Of a DNA stretch of 10,369 nt, positions 9,200 through 10,369 are shown one piece after another (position 1 is the stretch's first letter; every line of letters begins with the position of its first letter). The notes below the pieces were generated by a model. That model was given only the letters and a program-made list of their open reading frames with translations. It was not told the DNA's origin and made no database searches. The translations under genes and the position numbers were made by a program. Source of the DNA: Acidobacteriaceae bacterium (lineage in GTDB: Bacteria; Acidobacteriota; Terriglobia; Terriglobales; Acidobacteriaceae); contig JASHVU010000805.1 of assembly GCA_030044455.1 (NCBI GenBank), forward strand, positions 1 to 10,369. The letters run 5' to 3'.

Positions 9200-9205
9200 T
9201 CGAAA

Positions 9206-9211
9206 CTCCCT
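9206..9211 (-). promoter_or_regulatory. Ribosome binding site deciding the sialidase start
   Basis: On the minus strand AGGGAG stands 6 nt before ATG 9199. That start places the hydrophobic signal peptide directly at the N-terminus. A second good site, AGGAG, lies near 9264-9268 before the in-frame GTG at 9259; starting there would add 20 mostly polar residues before the signal peptide. I could not call a convincing -35/-10 promoter between 9212 and 9310, though one is expected there because a terminator lies just upstream. Confidence 0.65.
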
Positions 9212-9310
9212 GACCTCGTAATGGCTGGAAGGAAAATCTGGCTGCCAACTGGCCGGCACGATGTCTCCTGTTTTACTCCATACAATCCGCGCATTCGAAA
9301 ATCTCACTAC

Positions 9311-9344
9311 AAAAAACTCACGCCCGCAGGTTCACGGGCGTGAG
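9311..9344 (-). terminator. Rho-independent terminator of the TonB-dependent receptor gene
   Basis: CTCACGCCCG (9317-9326) and CGGGCGTGAG (9335-9344) form a perfect 10-bp GC-rich stem with an 8-nt loop. On the minus strand it is followed directly by six T (9316-9311). It begins 21 nt past the receptor stop codon. This is the clearest regulatory signal in the window and separates the receptor transcript from the sialidase. Confidence 0.93.
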
Positions 9345-9365
9345 CAGTTTGGCTCGGATGGCAAG

Positions 9366-10369
9366 TTAGAAAGTGAACTTTGCTACCAGCTCTCCGATAC
9401 GCGCGCCGGGTGAGCCGCCGACCCACTGTCCAAAGTTGCCGCCCACGTTTTGACCGTTCTGGAAAACTGGAAGACCGCAGTCGTAGAAGTCACCGCAAAC
9501 TCCGTCGAAAGCGCTGAACGAAGCATGGTTGAACACATCGAAGTATTCGGCTTGGAATGCCGCCGACATATTTTCTCTGATTCTGACCGACTTCTCGAGG
9601 CGAAGATTGGTGTTGTCGATTCCAGGCTGATGGAAGAACCGCCGGGGTGTGTTGCCCTGGCTGCCGACCGGCTCTTCGCTGAACAGGTTGTAGTTGAACC
9701 AAGCTGCGTTTGGATGGCGCAGGTTGCGATCGATGCCTCCGCCGTAGAGCGGTCCAGCTGCCATGACCGGTTCGTCCGTAGTGAATCCCCATGCGGAGAT
9801 TTTCTTGTCGCCGCGCAGGTTGTTGTCCGAGCTTCCGTCGTTAAACCATACCGGCACTCCGCCTGTGAACTGGGTGTACCCCGAGACTCTCCACCCACGG
9901 AACACGCGATCATGGCCGCGGACGAGCTTGTCGAAGGGCAATTCATAGGCATACGAGGGAGCGAAGTTGTTGCGCACGTCGTAGATGGACAAGCCGCGGA
10001 AGTGATTGGGGTCGTTTGCCCAGATCAAGTCGCCTCGTCCTGAACCATTGTCGAGCGCCTTGCTCAAGGTATAGGAAACGAGGACGGTGAGCCGTTCCGT
10101 TGTGTGCCGCAGAGTGGCGAACAACGCGTTGTAGCTGGAGTTCCCGACATCGAGCAAGTCACCGATGCTCTGGAAGCTGTCCCCAAAGGGTCCGCGTGTG
10201 CCGTTGACCTGGCCGCCAGCGGCGGGATAGTAAGTCTTGTTTTCGCCGCCCGGCCCGCAGGTGTTGGTGCCAGGCATCACCTCGCTGGACTGGCTCAGGC
10301 TCAGGCACAGAGCAGGATCGCCGGCGTTGCCGTTGGCCACAACGGTAAGGTGATGGCCGAAGGTGCCGA
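9366..10369 (-). CDS. Oar-like TonB-dependent receptor, C-terminal beta-barrel part (5' end outside window)
   Basis: C-terminal part, about 333 residues, of a large outer-membrane receptor; the frame stays open to the right edge, where FGHHLTVVANGNAGDPALC is read, so the apparent GTG at 10340 is not a start. Signs of the family: the NSSYNALFATLRHTTERL and SYTLSKALDNG barrel strands, the YDVRNNFAPSYAYELPF strand, the NLRLEKSVRIRENM and AEYFDVFNHASFSAF segment near the end, and a final aromatic residue (VAKFTF) typical of Bam-inserted barrels. In acidobacteria such proteins usually begin with a carboxypeptidase-like regulatory domain and a plug, both beyond this window. The substrate is unknown. 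Cysteine pairs (CLSLSQSSEVMPGTNTC and CGDFYDC) could form disulfides in outer loops. The gene ends at a strong terminator, with the sialidase next on the same strand. Confidence 0.9.
   Translation of the reverse strand, partial: GTFGHHLTVVANGNAGDPALCLSLSQSSEVMPGTNTCGPGGENKTYYPAAGGQVNGTRGPFGDSFQSIGDLLDVGNSSYNALFATLRHTTERLTVLVSYTLSKALDNGSGRGDLIWANDPNHFRGLSIYDVRNNFAPSYAYELPFDKLVRGHDRVFRGWRVSGYTQFTGGVPVWFNDGSSDNNLRGDKKISAWGFTTDEPVMAAGPLYGGGIDRNLRHPNAAWFNYNLFSEEPVGSQGNTPRRFFHQPGIDNTNLRLEKSVRIRENMSAAFQAEYFDVFNHASFSAFDGVCGDFYDCGLPVFQNGQNVGGNFGQWVGGSPGARIGELVAKFTF

Noticed and set aside
9212..9310. A sigma-70 promoter for the sialidase
   Set aside because: A promoter is expected here, but I found no pair of -35 and -10 boxes with good spacing that I could defend.
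9450..10043. Plus-strand open frame of 197 codons within the receptor gene
   Set aside because: It is antisense to conserved Oar-like barrel strands, without a ribosome binding site or recognisable domain.

Overview
The window suggests a GC-rich Gram-negative bacterium, most likely an acidobacterium (Acidobacteriota). This is inferred from the combination of a huge soluble-looking poly-HAMP hybrid kinase and an Oar-like TonB-dependent outer-membrane receptor, both familiar from that phylum; no rRNA or marker gene confirms it. The window holds four protein genes, two of them cut by its edges, and no RNA genes, CRISPR arrays or insertion sequences that I can see.

Left part (1-7779, plus strand): a signalling pair. 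The first gene is a very large hybrid histidine kinase whose reading frame is already open at base 1. It consists of a tandem array of HAMP modules (eleven perfect-length 92-residue units plus degenerate N-terminal material), a GAF domain, a coiled coil, a HisKA/HATPase kinase core and three receiver domains. After 54 bp, behind a good ribosome binding site, comes a second kinase with an N-terminal receiver, a PAS domain and its own HisKA/HATPase core. Together they offer two kinase cores and four receivers but no DNA-binding or enzymatic output domain, so the final output must lie elsewhere.

Middle (7780-7990): a 211-bp gap between convergent genes. It holds three inverted repeats, two of them plausible terminators, one for each side.

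Right part (7991-10369, minus strand): an exported sialidase (GH33-like, four Asp-boxes, catalytic residues apparently intact) lies downstream of the 3' end of a large Oar-like TonB-dependent receptor gene that runs off the right edge. A textbook rho-independent terminator separates them, so the sialidase probably has its own promoter in the roughly 110 bp before its start. The pairing hints at glycan or sialoside use at the cell surface, but this rests on proximity only.

The most notable feature is the poly-HAMP array. It strongly resembles the N-terminal repeats of fungal group III (Nik1/Os-1) histidine kinases, has more units than I recall in those, shows an internal order of repeat subtypes, and is conserved in protein while varied at synonymous codon positions.
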